From NCBI GenBank assembly GCA_000335735.1, contig AMYY01000024.1, positions 1 to 53,183 on the forward strand: a stretch of DNA of 53,183 nt. The letters run 5' to 3'. Source of the stretch: an alpha proteobacterium L41A. Lineage in GTDB: Bacteria > Pseudomonadota > Alphaproteobacteria > Caulobacterales > Caulobacteraceae. The translations under genes and the position numbers were made by a program. The notes under the pieces are model-generated. The model was not told the DNA's origin and did no database searches. It saw only the letters and a list, made by a program, of their open reading frames with translations. Positions 41,332-49,684 of this stretch are shown here, one piece after another; positions within the stretch are counted from its first letter, which is position 1, and the number at the start of each line of letters is the position of its first letter.

Positions 41332-42878
41332 GAACTCATCCGATGCGCCGACCCATGATGCGCAAGGCCGCCGTCGCCGCCGCCTGCGCCCTACTCGCCA
41401 CCCTGACCGCCGCGCCCGTCGGCGTCGCCCAGACGAGAGCCGCCGTTTCCACGGGCGCGGCGCAGCGCCTGATCAATCTGCCGCGCGGAACCTCCTTCGC
41501 CGTCGACCTGCCCGCCGATGCGCGCGACGTCATCGTCTCCAATCCGCAGGTGGCCGAGGCCATGCTGCATTCGCCGCGCCGCATCACCGTCATCGGCATC
41601 GCGCCGGGCGAAACCGACGCCGTGTTTCTGGACGGAGCCGGTCGCACGATCCTGAGCCTTCGGGTGCGGGTGGATGCGGGCACCAGCGCGCTTCAGGATA
41701 CACTCGACCGCATGATCCCCGGCGGCGGCGTCAAGGCCGAGGCCGTCAACGACAGCATCATCCTGAGCGGGGTCGCCGAGAATCCGGCGCAATCGACCCA
41801 GGCCAGCCGCATCGCCGCGGCCTTCGTCTCGGCGCCGGACAAGGTTCTGAACCTGATCACCGTGCCGGGCTCCGACCAGGTGACCCTGAAGGTCCGCGTG
41901 GTCGAGGTGCAGCGCAACGTCATCAAACAGCTAGGCTTCGATACCTCGGCGGTCGTCGGGCGGTTGGGCGACGCCCAATGGATGCTGGGCAATGCCGCGA
42001 CCTGGGGCGTCAACAGCGCCCTGCTGGGCGGGATCAGCGCAGGGACAGGCATCGACACGACGAAGAACTACCAGATGGAGCGGCCGTGCGTGGGGCCGGG
42101 CTGGCAGCCCGGCGCATTGTGCCCGTTTACGGTCAACGGGCCCCAGGACTCCCCGAACTGGGACACCGCGCAGCCCGGCACCGGCCCTGGGTCGGATGGG
42201 CTGAACAAGGGCGAGGCCATGTTGAAGGCCTTCGAGCGCGTTGGCCTGCTGAGAACCCTGGCCGAGCCGAACCTGACCTCTGTCAACGGCGAGGCGGCCA
42301 GCTTCCTGGCGGGAGGCGAATTCCCCGTTCCGGCCAGCCGCGACGCGATGGGGCAGATCACCGTTCAGTATAAGCCCTATGGCGTGGGCCTGGCCTTCCG
42401 TCCGGTCGTGCTGTCGGGCGGTCGCATCAGCCTGCAGGTGAAGGTCGAGGTATCGGAACTGACATCGCAGGGCGGCCTGACGATCGGCGCGGGAACGGCT
42501 TCGTCGATTACCCTGCCGGGCCTGACGGTTCGCCGCAGCGAGAACACGATCGAAATCCCCTCGGGAGGATCGATGATGATCGCCGGCCTGCTTCAGGAAA
42601 ACAGCCGCCAGGCGGTCGACTCCCTGCCTGGCGTGACCAATCTGCCGGTGCTGGGCCAACTGTTCCGCTCACGCGACTATCTGATGGGCGAGACCGAGCT
42701 GGTCGTCATCGTCGAACCCTATATCGTCAGCCCGACCTCGCCGTCGCGGATGCAGACGCCGGCCGATGGCCTGCGGATCGCCGAGGACAGCCAGACCATC
42801 CTCTTTGGCCAGTTGAACCAGGTCTACGGGTTGCCGAACGCGCCCCCGGCCGGTTCGGTCGGCTATGTGATCGAGTGA
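41328..42878 (+). CDS. cpaC: Type II/III secretion system secretin CpaC/RcpA
   Basis: A 516-residue outer-membrane secretin. After a signal peptide (MMRKAAVAAACALLATLTAA, cleaved near VAQ) comes the pilus N-domain (INLPRGTSFAVDLPADARDV, IVSNPQVAEAMLHSPRRITV), a BON-like module (AVNDSIILSGVAENPAQSTQ) and the secretin barrel: VTLKVRVVEVQRNVIKQLGF, FLAGGEFPVP, IEIPSGGSMMIAGLL, and SLPGVTNLPVLGQLFRS. An unusual insert around YQMERPCVGPGWQPGALCPF has two cysteines and may be a lineage-specific loop. The start at 41328 overlaps the cpaB stop by four bases. Confidence 0.93.
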   Translation: MRTHPMRRPMMRKAAVAAACALLATLTAAPVGVAQTRAAVSTGAAQRLINLPRGTSFAVDLPADARDVIVSNPQVAEAMLHSPRRITVIGIAPGETDAVFLDGAGRTILSLRVRVDAGTSALQDTLDRMIPGGGVKAEAVNDSIILSGVAENPAQSTQASRIAAAFVSAPDKVLNLITVPGSDQVTLKVRVVEVQRNVIKQLGFDTSAVVGRLGDAQWMLGNAATWGVNSALLGGISAGTGIDTTKNYQMERPCVGPGWQPGALCPFTVNGPQDSPNWDTAQPGTGPGSDGLNKGEAMLKAFERVGLLRTLAEPNLTSVNGEAASFLAGGEFPVPASRDAMGQITVQYKPYGVGLAFRPVVLSGGRISLQVKVEVSELTSQGGLTIGAGTASSITLPGLTVRRSENTIEIPSGGSMMIAGLLQENSRQAVDSLPGVTNLPVLGQLFRSRDYLMGETELVVIVEPYIVSPTSPSRMQTPADGLRIAEDSQTILFGQLNQVYGLPNAPPAGSVGYVIE

Positions 42879-42885
42879 GCGCATC

Positions 42886-43563
42886 ATGACTCGCACCCTG
42901 ATTGCCACGCTTCTGACGACCATGGCCTTGGCGCTGGGCGCCTGCGTCGGCGGTCCCGCCAGCCTGGGCGGGGAGCCGCCGCTGACGCCGACCTCGCGCT
43001 ACCAGCTTCAGGTCGAGCCCGATCTGGATCGCATCGCCCTGGCCGTGCACGACACCGGCCTGTCGCCCGCGCAGAACGGGGCGTTGCAGGCGCTGGTCGG
43101 GCGCTATCGCTATGTCGACGCCGTGCCGATGGTCATCGAGGCCCCGGCCGGAGACGACCCCGTCGCGCTGAAAACCGCCTATGACATCAAATCGGCCCTG
43201 GCGGCCTACGGCGTCGCGCCAGAACGCATCACCTTGGTCAGCTATGCGGCGCCGGACCCGCGCGCGCCGGTCGTGGTCGGCTATCAGACGATCCGCGCCG
43301 CCGTGCCGCGGTGTGGAACGACCTGGGGCAATCTGAGCCGCACCGGCGACAACCAGTCGGCCTTCAACTTCGGTTGCGCGGTCACGGCCAATCTCGCCGC
43401 CCAGATCGAGGACCCGCGCGACATTCAAAGGCCGCGCCCGATGACGCCCGCGGACGCCGGACGCCGCACGGTGGTGCTCGATCTCTATCGCGGCGGCAAG
43501 CCGACATCGGCCGAAGCCGAAAGGCTGATCCGGGAAACCGCCGTGTCGCGTGCGGTGAACTGA
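42886..43563 (+). CDS. cpaD: Pilus assembly lipoprotein CpaD
   Basis: A 225-residue lipoprotein with lipobox LALGAC (Cys20). The middle has YDIKSALAAYGVAPERITLV, resembling the CpaD/pilotin region that helps secretin placement, and VPRCGTTWGNLSRTGDNQSA and FNFGCAVTANLAAQIEDPRD, the CpaD signature with two cysteines. It ends DLYRGGKPTSAEAERLIRET. It starts 7 bases after cpaC and ends 3 bases before cpaE, in one operon. Confidence 0.92.
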   Translation: MTRTLIATLLTTMALALGACVGGPASLGGEPPLTPTSRYQLQVEPDLDRIALAVHDTGLSPAQNGALQALVGRYRYVDAVPMVIEAPAGDDPVALKTAYDIKSALAAYGVAPERITLVSYAAPDPRAPVVVGYQTIRAAVPRCGTTWGNLSRTGDNQSAFNFGCAVTANLAAQIEDPRDIQRPRPMTPADAGRRTVVLDLYRGGKPTSAEAERLIRETAVSRAVN

Positions 43564-43566
43564 CCC

Positions 43567-45129
43567 ATGAGCACCGCCCCCGCCCCTCGCGACTTCGACA
43601 CCTTCGACGACGCGTTCGATGTCGACATGGAGTTCGCTGCGCCGATCGACGAGATGGTCGCCCCGCGCTCGCCGCTTCAGTTCACCGCACCGCCGGCGGA
43701 GCCGTCGCCGACTGCCCCACCCGCGCCGCTGGCGCCGGTTCCGGCCGCGCCCGCCTATGCATCCGAAGCCGCGGGCTTCAATCCGGTCGGCGACGTGGTG
43801 GCCCAGGCGCAGGCCAGCCTGGTGGAGACGGGTCTGGCTTTCACCGGCCTGGCCCCGGCCAGCAACATCGGCGAAGTGTCGGTGCCGCGCATCGCCATCC
43901 ATGTTTTCGCCGAACGCCAGGACACCCTGGCCTCGGCCGAGCGCGCGGCCCAGGATCGCCGACTGTCGCGCGCCACGACCCAGATCCGCATCGGCGGCGT
44001 CGCTGCGGCCGTCGAGACCTATCAGCATGAGCCGACACCGCCGCTGATCATTGTCGAGTGCCTGAAAGACCCCCAGACCCTGCTGTGGGAGGTCGACCAG
44101 CTGGCCGAGGTCTGCGACGCCGGCACCAAGGTCATCGTGGTGGGGGCGACCAACGACATCATCCTGTTCCGCGAACTGATGCGGCGCGGGGTCAGCGAAT
44201 ATCTGGTCGCGCCCTTGCAGCCGCTGCAACTGATCGCAGCCATCGGGGGGCTTTTCAACGATCCGGCTCAGCCCTTCGTCGGTCGCACCATCGCCTTCGT
44301 CGGCGCGCGGGGCGGGGCGGGGGCCTCGGCCGTGGCGCACAACACCGCCTATGCGATTTCCGAGCGGATCGGCGCCAATACGGTGATCGTCGACTATGAC
44401 CTGCCGTTCGGCACCGCCGGCCTGGACTTCAACCAGGATCCGCTGAGCGGCGTCGCCGACGCCCTGGGCCAGCCCGAGCGGCTGGATTCGACGCTGCTGG
44501 ACCGGATGATGGTCCGCTGCACCGACAAGCTGAGCCTGTTTGCGGCGCCCGCCAGCCTGGATACGGACTGGGACATCTCGACCGAGGCGTTCGAAGAGGT
44601 CACCAACCAGATCCGCGCCACGGCGCCCTTCGTCGTGCTGGACCTTCCGCATCTGTGGTCGCCGTGGATGCGCCGCACCCTTATCAGCGCCGACGAGGTG
44701 GTGGTCGTGGCGACACCGGATCTGGCCTCCCTGCGCAACGCCAAGAACATGATCGATCTGATCCGTCAGGGCCGCCCCAATGACGCGCCGCCGCGCCTGG
44801 TGCTGAACCAGGTCGGCGTACCGGGTCGTCCCGAGATTCCGGCCAAGGACTTCGGCGCGGCGCTCGGCGTGCATCCCAGTCTGATCATTCCATTCGACGC
44901 CAAGACCTTTGGCGCAGCCGCCAACAACGGCCAGATGATCCTGGACGCCGGCGCGAAGACCAAGTCGGCCGAAGCCTTCCAGACCCTGGCCCAGATCGTC
45001 TCGCGGCGCGAACTGCCGATGGTGGCGGGGCCCAAGGCCAAGCCGGGCAAGGCCGGCAAGGCGGAGAAGGCCAAGCCCGCCGATGGGGCGTCGAAATCCC
45101 TGTTCGCCAATATGTTCAGGAAGCGCTGA
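43567..45129 (+). CDS. cpaE: Pilus localisation ATPase CpaE/TadZ
   Basis: A 520-residue MinD/ParA-like protein with an N-terminal receiver-like domain and a C-terminal deviant ATPase. The first about 90 residues are Pro/Ala-rich and acidic. The pseudo-receiver holds LIIVECLKDPQTLLWEVDQL and ATNDIILFRELMRRGVSEYL. The P-loop reads VGARGGAGASAVAHN, lacking the usual lysine of KGGVGKT, as described for TadZ proteins. TVIVDYDLPFGTAGLDFNQD and LDLPHLWSPWM follow. TadZ/CpaE marks the pole for pilus assembly. A Lys/Ala-rich tail precedes SLFANMFRKR. Confidence 0.92.
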   Translation: MSTAPAPRDFDTFDDAFDVDMEFAAPIDEMVAPRSPLQFTAPPAEPSPTAPPAPLAPVPAAPAYASEAAGFNPVGDVVAQAQASLVETGLAFTGLAPASNIGEVSVPRIAIHVFAERQDTLASAERAAQDRRLSRATTQIRIGGVAAAVETYQHEPTPPLIIVECLKDPQTLLWEVDQLAEVCDAGTKVIVVGATNDIILFRELMRRGVSEYLVAPLQPLQLIAAIGGLFNDPAQPFVGRTIAFVGARGGAGASAVAHNTAYAISERIGANTVIVDYDLPFGTAGLDFNQDPLSGVADALGQPERLDSTLLDRMMVRCTDKLSLFAAPASLDTDWDISTEAFEEVTNQIRATAPFVVLDLPHLWSPWMRRTLISADEVVVVATPDLASLRNAKNMIDLIRQGRPNDAPPRLVLNQVGVPGRPEIPAKDFGAALGVHPSLIIPFDAKTFGAAANNGQMILDAGAKTKSAEAFQTLAQIVSRRELPMVAGPKAKPGKAGKAEKAKPADGASKSLFANMFRKR

Positions 45130-45132
45130 CGC

Positions 45133-46785
45133 ATGTTCGGCAAACGCACAGGTCAGCCCGGCGCCGCGCCCGCGCCTTTGCGTCCGGCCCCGACACCGCC
45201 GCCCGCCGCCGGCGAACCTGTGTCGGCCTTCACCATGGACGCGGCGGCGCCTGCGATGGCGAAGGCGGCCAAGGCGCCGGCCTATGCCTATGCCGACGAA
45301 GACCTAGAACTGGCGGCTGACGCCTTCGACTGCGCGTCTGCGCCGGCTCAGCCCGCGCCGGTGGATCGGCTGGACGCCCTGGCCTCGCGACCCAAGCCCG
45401 CGCCGGAGGCTCCGCGCCCGACCGGCAACGTCGCCGGAGCCGGACCCAAGGCCACGGCGGGCCTTGAGCAGCTGAAGAAGGCCCAGGCGGTCGCCGAGAT
45501 CGTCCGGGAACAGAGCGACTACTATCACGCCACGAAGACGACGATCTTCAACGCCTTGATGAACACCATCGACCTGGCCCAGCTGGCGCATCTGGACCAG
45601 AAGGCGGCGTCGGAGGAAATCCGCGACATCGTCGCCGAACTGGTGGCGATCAAGAACGTCTCCATGTCGGTCGCCGAGCAGGAGCATCTGGTCCAGGACA
45701 TCGTCAACGACGTCCTGGGCTATGGTCCGCTGGAGCCGCTGCTGAGCCGCGACGACATCGCCGACATCATGGTCAATGGCGCGGGCCGGGTCTTCATCGA
45801 GGTCGCGGGCAAGGTCCAGCTGACCAATGTCCGTTTCCGCGACAACACCCAGCTGATGAACATCTGCCAGCGGATCGTGAGCCAGGTCGGCCGCCGCGTG
45901 GACGAGTCGAGCCCCATCTGCGACGCCCGTCTGCCGGACGGTTCGCGCGTCAACGTCATCGCCCCGCCGCTGGCCATCGACGGCCCGACGCTGACGATCC
46001 GGAAGTTCAAGAAAGACAAGCTGACGATGAAGAACCTGGTGGAGTACGCCTCCATCAGCCCCGAGGGCGCGCGCGTCCTGGGCGTCATCGGGGCGTCGCG
46101 ATGCAATCTGGTCATCTCGGGCGGCACCGGCTCGGGCAAGACGACCCTGCTGAACACCCTGACGGCCTTCATCGACCCGACCGAGCGGGTCATCACCTGC
46201 GAGGACGCCGCCGAACTGCAGCTGCAGCAGCCGCACGTGGTCCGTCTGGAAACCCGCCCGCCGAACCTGGAAGGCCAGGGCACGATCACGATGCGGGATC
46301 TGGTCAAGAACTGCCTGCGGATGCGTCCCGAGCGGATCATCGTCGGCGAGGTGCGCGGACCCGAGGCATTCGACCTATTGCAGGCCATGAACACGGGCCA
46401 CGACGGCTCGATGGGCACGCTGCACGCCAACTCCCCGCGTGAAGCCATCAGCCGGATGGAGTCCATGATCACCATGGGCGGCTACGGCCTGCCGTCCAAG
46501 ACGATCCGCGAGATGATCGTCGGCTCGGTCGATGTCATCATCCAGGCCGCTCGCCTGCGCGACGGCTCGCGCCGCATCACCCACATCACCGAGGTCGTAG
46601 GCCTGGAAGGCGATGTGATCGTGACCCAGGACCTGTTCGTCTACGACATCACCGGCGAGGACGAGAACGGCAAGATCATCGGCCGTCACCGCTCGACCGG
46701 GATCGCCCGTCCCCGCTTCTGGGACCGCGCCCGATACTACGGACTGGAGCGCGAGCTGGCCGACGCCCTGGACGCGGCGGAGTAG
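45133..46785 (+). CDS. cpaF: Pilus assembly/secretion ATPase CpaF/TadA
   Basis: A 550-residue GspE/VirB11-type ATPase that powers Flp pilus extension and retraction. The first 100 residues are a low-complexity Ala/Pro/Glu-rich region; then come the N-terminal domain (DIVNDVLGYGPLEPLLSRDD, IADIMVNGAGRVFIEVAGKV) and the catalytic domain: Walker A GGTGSGKTT at residues 330-338, Asp box TEVVGLEG and the Walker B-like RMRPERIIVGEVRGPEAFDL, with His box GSMGTLHANSPREAISRMES. It lies 3 bases after cpaE and 6 bases before tadB. Confidence 0.95.
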   Translation: MFGKRTGQPGAAPAPLRPAPTPPPAAGEPVSAFTMDAAAPAMAKAAKAPAYAYADEDLELAADAFDCASAPAQPAPVDRLDALASRPKPAPEAPRPTGNVAGAGPKATAGLEQLKKAQAVAEIVREQSDYYHATKTTIFNALMNTIDLAQLAHLDQKAASEEIRDIVAELVAIKNVSMSVAEQEHLVQDIVNDVLGYGPLEPLLSRDDIADIMVNGAGRVFIEVAGKVQLTNVRFRDNTQLMNICQRIVSQVGRRVDESSPICDARLPDGSRVNVIAPPLAIDGPTLTIRKFKKDKLTMKNLVEYASISPEGARVLGVIGASRCNLVISGGTGSGKTTLLNTLTAFIDPTERVITCEDAAELQLQQPHVVRLETRPPNLEGQGTITMRDLVKNCLRMRPERIIVGEVRGPEAFDLLQAMNTGHDGSMGTLHANSPREAISRMESMITMGGYGLPSKTIREMIVGSVDVIIQAARLRDGSRRITHITEVVGLEGDVIVTQDLFVYDITGEDENGKIIGRHRSTGIARPRFWDRARYYGLERELADALDAAE

Positions 46786-46791
46786 GGCGCG

Positions 46792-47769
46792 ATGCTGCCG
46801 ATCCTCGCCGCCGTTCTGGCCTTCATCACCATCGGCGGGCTCGGCTGGGTCTTTGTCGGCGGCGACGACTCCTCGGCCCAGGCCGTCAAGCGCGCCCAGA
46901 GTCTGGGCGAGGGCAAGAAGAACCCGGCGCTCGCCCGCAAGGCCGCCGCCGCCAATACGCCCGAGGCGCGGCGCAAACAAATCCTGCTCCAGCTTCAGGA
47001 CGCCGACCGGCGCGAGCGCAAGGCGCGCACCACCCTGTCGTCGCGCCTAAGCCAGGCGGGCCTTAGCCTGAGCGTGCGCACCTTCTACATCATCTCGGCC
47101 GTGGTTGGGGTTGTGACCGGGCTGGGCGCCCTTGTGTTCGGCCTGCCGATTCTGGTCGTGCTGGGGATCGCGCTGATCTTCGGGCTGGGACTGCCGCGCT
47201 GGGTCGTGGGCTTCCTCGGCAAGTCGCGGATGAAGAAGTTCTCGCTGGAGTTCCCCAACGCCGTCGACGTCATCGTGCGCGGCATCAAGTCGGGCCTGCC
47301 GGTCCACGAATGTTTCAAGATCATCGCCCGCGAAAGCCCGGCGCCGCTGGGGCCGGAGTTCCAGAGGCTGGTCGAGGGTCTGGGGGTCGGGCTCACCTTG
47401 GAGCAGGCGCTGGAGAAGATGTACGGCCGGATGCCGACGTCCGAACTGCGTTTCTTCACCATCGTCATCGCTATCCAGCAAAAGACGGGCGGCAACCTGG
47501 CCGAGGCGCTGGGCAACCTGTCGGCCGTGCTGCGCGCCCGGCGAATGATGGGCGAGAAGATCAAGGCCCTGTCGTCCGAAGCCCTGGCCTCGGCCGGCAT
47601 CATCGCCTCTCTGCCGCCTGCGGTGATGACGATGGTCATGTTCACGACCCCGTCCTACATGATGCCGCTGTTTACTGACTTCCGCGGCAACTTCCTGCTG
47701 TTGATCGCGGTCTGCCTGATGGCGACCGGCATCTTCGTCATGAAGCGCATGATCTCGTTCAAGTTCTGA
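46792..47769 (+). CDS. tadB: Tad pilus inner-membrane protein TadB/CpaG
   Basis: A 325-residue GspF-like inner-membrane protein. After an N-terminal helix (LPILAAVLAFITIGGLGWVF) and a charged region, two hydrophobic segments lie at FYIISAVVGVVTGLGALVFG and VVLGIALIFGLGLPRWVVGF. The type II secretion F domain follows: FPNAVDVIVRGIKSGLPVHE, EGLGVGLTLEQALEKMYGRM, FFTIVIAIQQKTGGNLAEAL, and a last pair of helices to MKRMISFKF. It forms the platform with TadC, encoded 10 bases later. Confidence 0.93.
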   Translation: MLPILAAVLAFITIGGLGWVFVGGDDSSAQAVKRAQSLGEGKKNPALARKAAAANTPEARRKQILLQLQDADRRERKARTTLSSRLSQAGLSLSVRTFYIISAVVGVVTGLGALVFGLPILVVLGIALIFGLGLPRWVVGFLGKSRMKKFSLEFPNAVDVIVRGIKSGLPVHECFKIIARESPAPLGPEFQRLVEGLGVGLTLEQALEKMYGRMPTSELRFFTIVIAIQQKTGGNLAEALGNLSAVLRARRMMGEKIKALSSEALASAGIIASLPPAVMTMVMFTTPSYMMPLFTDFRGNFLLLIAVCLMATGIFVMKRMISFKF

Positions 47770-47779
47770 GGCCGGGACC

Positions 47780-48760
47780 ATGGAAGGCTTTATCCGCTTC
47801 ATCACCGACCCGCAGAACCTGCTCAGCATCGGGGTGGGCGTGCTGGTCTTTGCGACCATCATGACCCTGCTGTCGTCGATGACCGGCGGGGTGAAGCTGC
47901 CCAAGCGGATGAAGGCGGTCGCCGAACGTCGCGATGATCTGAAACGCCGGTCGCGCGCCAATCTGGCCGCAGGGCAAGGGGCGCTGCGTCACACCGACGA
48001 CGGCTTCAAGAAGCGGATCGTGGATCGGCTGAACCTGACCAAGCTGCTGGAAGACCCCAAGGTCGCGGGCCAGATGGTGCAGGCCGGCTATCGCGGGCCG
48101 CGTCCGCTTACGACCTTCTACTTCTTCCGCTTCGCCTCGCCCTTCATCTTCATGATCGTAGCGGCCTTCTATCTGTTCGTCCTCAAGGTCGTGGACTGGC
48201 CGACGATGAACAAGGTGACCGCGACCATGGCGGCGGCGGTCGCCGGCTTCTATGCGCCGAACCTGTATCTGAAAAACCGGATCGACAAGCGCCGCGCCTC
48301 GATCATGCAGGCGTTCCCTGACGCACTGGACCTGCTGCTGATCTGCGTCGAGGCGGGCATGTCGATCGAGGCGGCGATCACCAAGGTGAGCCAGGAGATG
48401 GGGCCGTCTTCGATCGATCTGGCCGAGGAACTGTCGCTGCTGTCGGCGGAGCTCAGCTATCTGCCCGACCGTCGCGTGGCCTATGAGAACCTGGGCAAGC
48501 GCACCAACCATCCGGGCGTGAAGTCGGTCGCGACCGCCATGACCCAGGCCGAGACCTATGGCACGCCGCTGGCCACCGCCTTGCGGGTCATGGCCAAGGA
48601 AAACCGCGATCTGCGGATGTCCGCTGCGGAGAAGAAGGCGGCGGCCCTGCCGGCCAAACTGACCGTGCCGATGATCCTGTTCTTCCTGCCGGTCCTGTTC
48701 ATCGTCATCCTGGGCCCGGCGATCCTGAACGTCATCGACATGATGAAGGACGGGCGTTAG
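47780..48760 (+). CDS. tadC: Tad pilus inner-membrane protein TadC/CpaH
   Basis: A 326-residue GspF-like protein pairing with TadB. Hydrophobic segments lie near residues 15-33 (LLSIGVGVLVFATIMTLLSS) and 115-140 (FASPFIFMIVAAFYLFVLKV); the F domain has FPDALDLLLICVEAGMSIEA, AITKVSQEMG and RTNHPGVKSVATAMTQAETY, then the final helix LTVPMILFFLPVLFIVILGP. It is the last gene of the plus-strand pilus operon. Its stop overlaps the convergent SRPBCC gene by four bases. TadD (TPR protein) is not in the window. Confidence 0.93.
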   Translation: MEGFIRFITDPQNLLSIGVGVLVFATIMTLLSSMTGGVKLPKRMKAVAERRDDLKRRSRANLAAGQGALRHTDDGFKKRIVDRLNLTKLLEDPKVAGQMVQAGYRGPRPLTTFYFFRFASPFIFMIVAAFYLFVLKVVDWPTMNKVTATMAAAVAGFYAPNLYLKNRIDKRRASIMQAFPDALDLLLICVEAGMSIEAAITKVSQEMGPSSIDLAEELSLLSAELSYLPDRRVAYENLGKRTNHPGVKSVATAMTQAETYGTPLATALRVMAKENRDLRMSAAEKKAAALPAKLTVPMILFFLPVLFIVILGPAILNVIDMMKDGR

Positions 48761-49191
48761 GCGCGCTCCGCCGCCGCCTTCAGACCGTTGGCGGCGCTTT
48801 CGAACGCCGCCTTGATCGCCGGGCGGTGCTTGTCGTGGAACAGCTCTCCGCGAATGCCCGAAAAGCGGATGCCGATGGCGACGATGCAGTTGCCTGGCGC
48901 CAACTCCTCGATCTGGATGTAGCGCAGGCTCTGGAACAGGAAGCCGCGCCGTTCGGCCCAGACCAGTCGCGCGCGCGGCTGCCATTCCACCACCTGGGCC
49001 GCCGACTGGCGTTCGGCCATGTCCGGCCACGCCTCGGTCATGGTCAAACGGCCGCCATAGGCGATGGCGCCCTCGACGTCCGTGTCGATCGGGTTCCAGG
49101 CGCCCCAGCCGGACAGGTCCGCGACCAAGTCCCAGATGCGGTCCGAGGTCGCCTGAACGCCGACGCGTTTTTCGATGCGAGTGTCATCCAT
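48757..49191 (-). CDS. SRPBCC-family (polyketide cyclase/dehydrase-like) protein
   Basis: A 144-residue START/SRPBCC-like domain. MDDTRIEKRVGVQATSDRIW gives the first strand and helix, DLSGWGAWNPIDTDVEGAIA the conserved WxxWNP turn, and LVWAERRGFLFQSLRYIQIE with IGIRFSGIRGELF the later sheet, ending in a long helix. This is the polyketide_cyc2-type fold that binds hydrophobic ligands. The ligand is unknown. It follows a ferredoxin-like gene by 46 bases on the same strand. Confidence 0.85.
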   Translation of the reverse strand: MDDTRIEKRVGVQATSDRIWDLVADLSGWGAWNPIDTDVEGAIAYGGRLTMTEAWPDMAERQSAAQVVEWQPRARLVWAERRGFLFQSLRYIQIEELAPGNCIVAIGIRFSGIRGELFHDKHRPAIKAAFESAANGLKAAAERA

Positions 49192-49237
49192 GGTTTCGCT
49201 CTGACACGGCTGGCCGCCGGAAGAAAGGCGCCGAGCC

Positions 49238-49594
49238 TCAGTCGGCGGCTTCGATCCGCTTCAGCCGTCGTCCGTCGTCCAGCCCCAGCCGCGTCTTGAC
49301 CTCGAACAGGTCGGCGCCGGCCGGAATGATCAGCAGCTTCTTGGGCTGGGCCGTGTTGACGGCGACGACGGCCCCTTTGGGACAGATGTCGAAACAGTCG
49401 GCGCCGACGACGGTCAGCTCGCCCTTGCGACCCTGTTTGCCCTTCTTCAAGCGCAGATATTTTCGCAGCGCCTTCTTCAGCGTCAGATCGCCGCCGGGGC
49501 CGAAGCCGCCGTCCAGCTTTTTCGAACATTTGCGGCAGACCAGAACGACGTCGCGCCATTCGGTCTTTGCGCTCTTGAAGGCCTTCTCACCCAT
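49238..49594 (-). CDS. Thioredoxin-like 2Fe-2S ferredoxin
   Basis: A 118-residue protein with the four cysteines of thioredoxin-like 2Fe-2S ferredoxins: Cys20 and Cys23 (VLVCRKCSKKL) and Cys67 and Cys71 (GADCFDICPKGAVVAVN). A basic region (KKALRKYLRLKKGKQGRKGE) separates them. The fold matches Shethna-type/(2Fe-2S) NuoE-like proteins, and the likely role is electron transfer to an unknown partner. ATG 49594 gives the compact family length; an upstream in-frame extension has no support. Confidence 0.83.
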   Translation of the reverse strand: MGEKAFKSAKTEWRDVVLVCRKCSKKLDGGFGPGGDLTLKKALRKYLRLKKGKQGRKGELTVVGADCFDICPKGAVVAVNTAQPKKLLIIPAGADLFEVKTRLGLDDGRRLKRIEAAD

Positions 49595-49684
49595 GTGGAC
49601 AGAAATCGCCGTTCGCGACGGCTTGCACAAGCGGGTGCGGCGCCGTCACCTGTCGTCGGGCTGAAAATTTCATGGGACCTTCAC

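Noticed and set aside
42727..44874. 715-codon minus-strand frame opposite cpaD-cpaE
   Set aside because: Low-complexity Arg/Gly/His-rich translation typical of antisense frames; cpaD and cpaE are clear.
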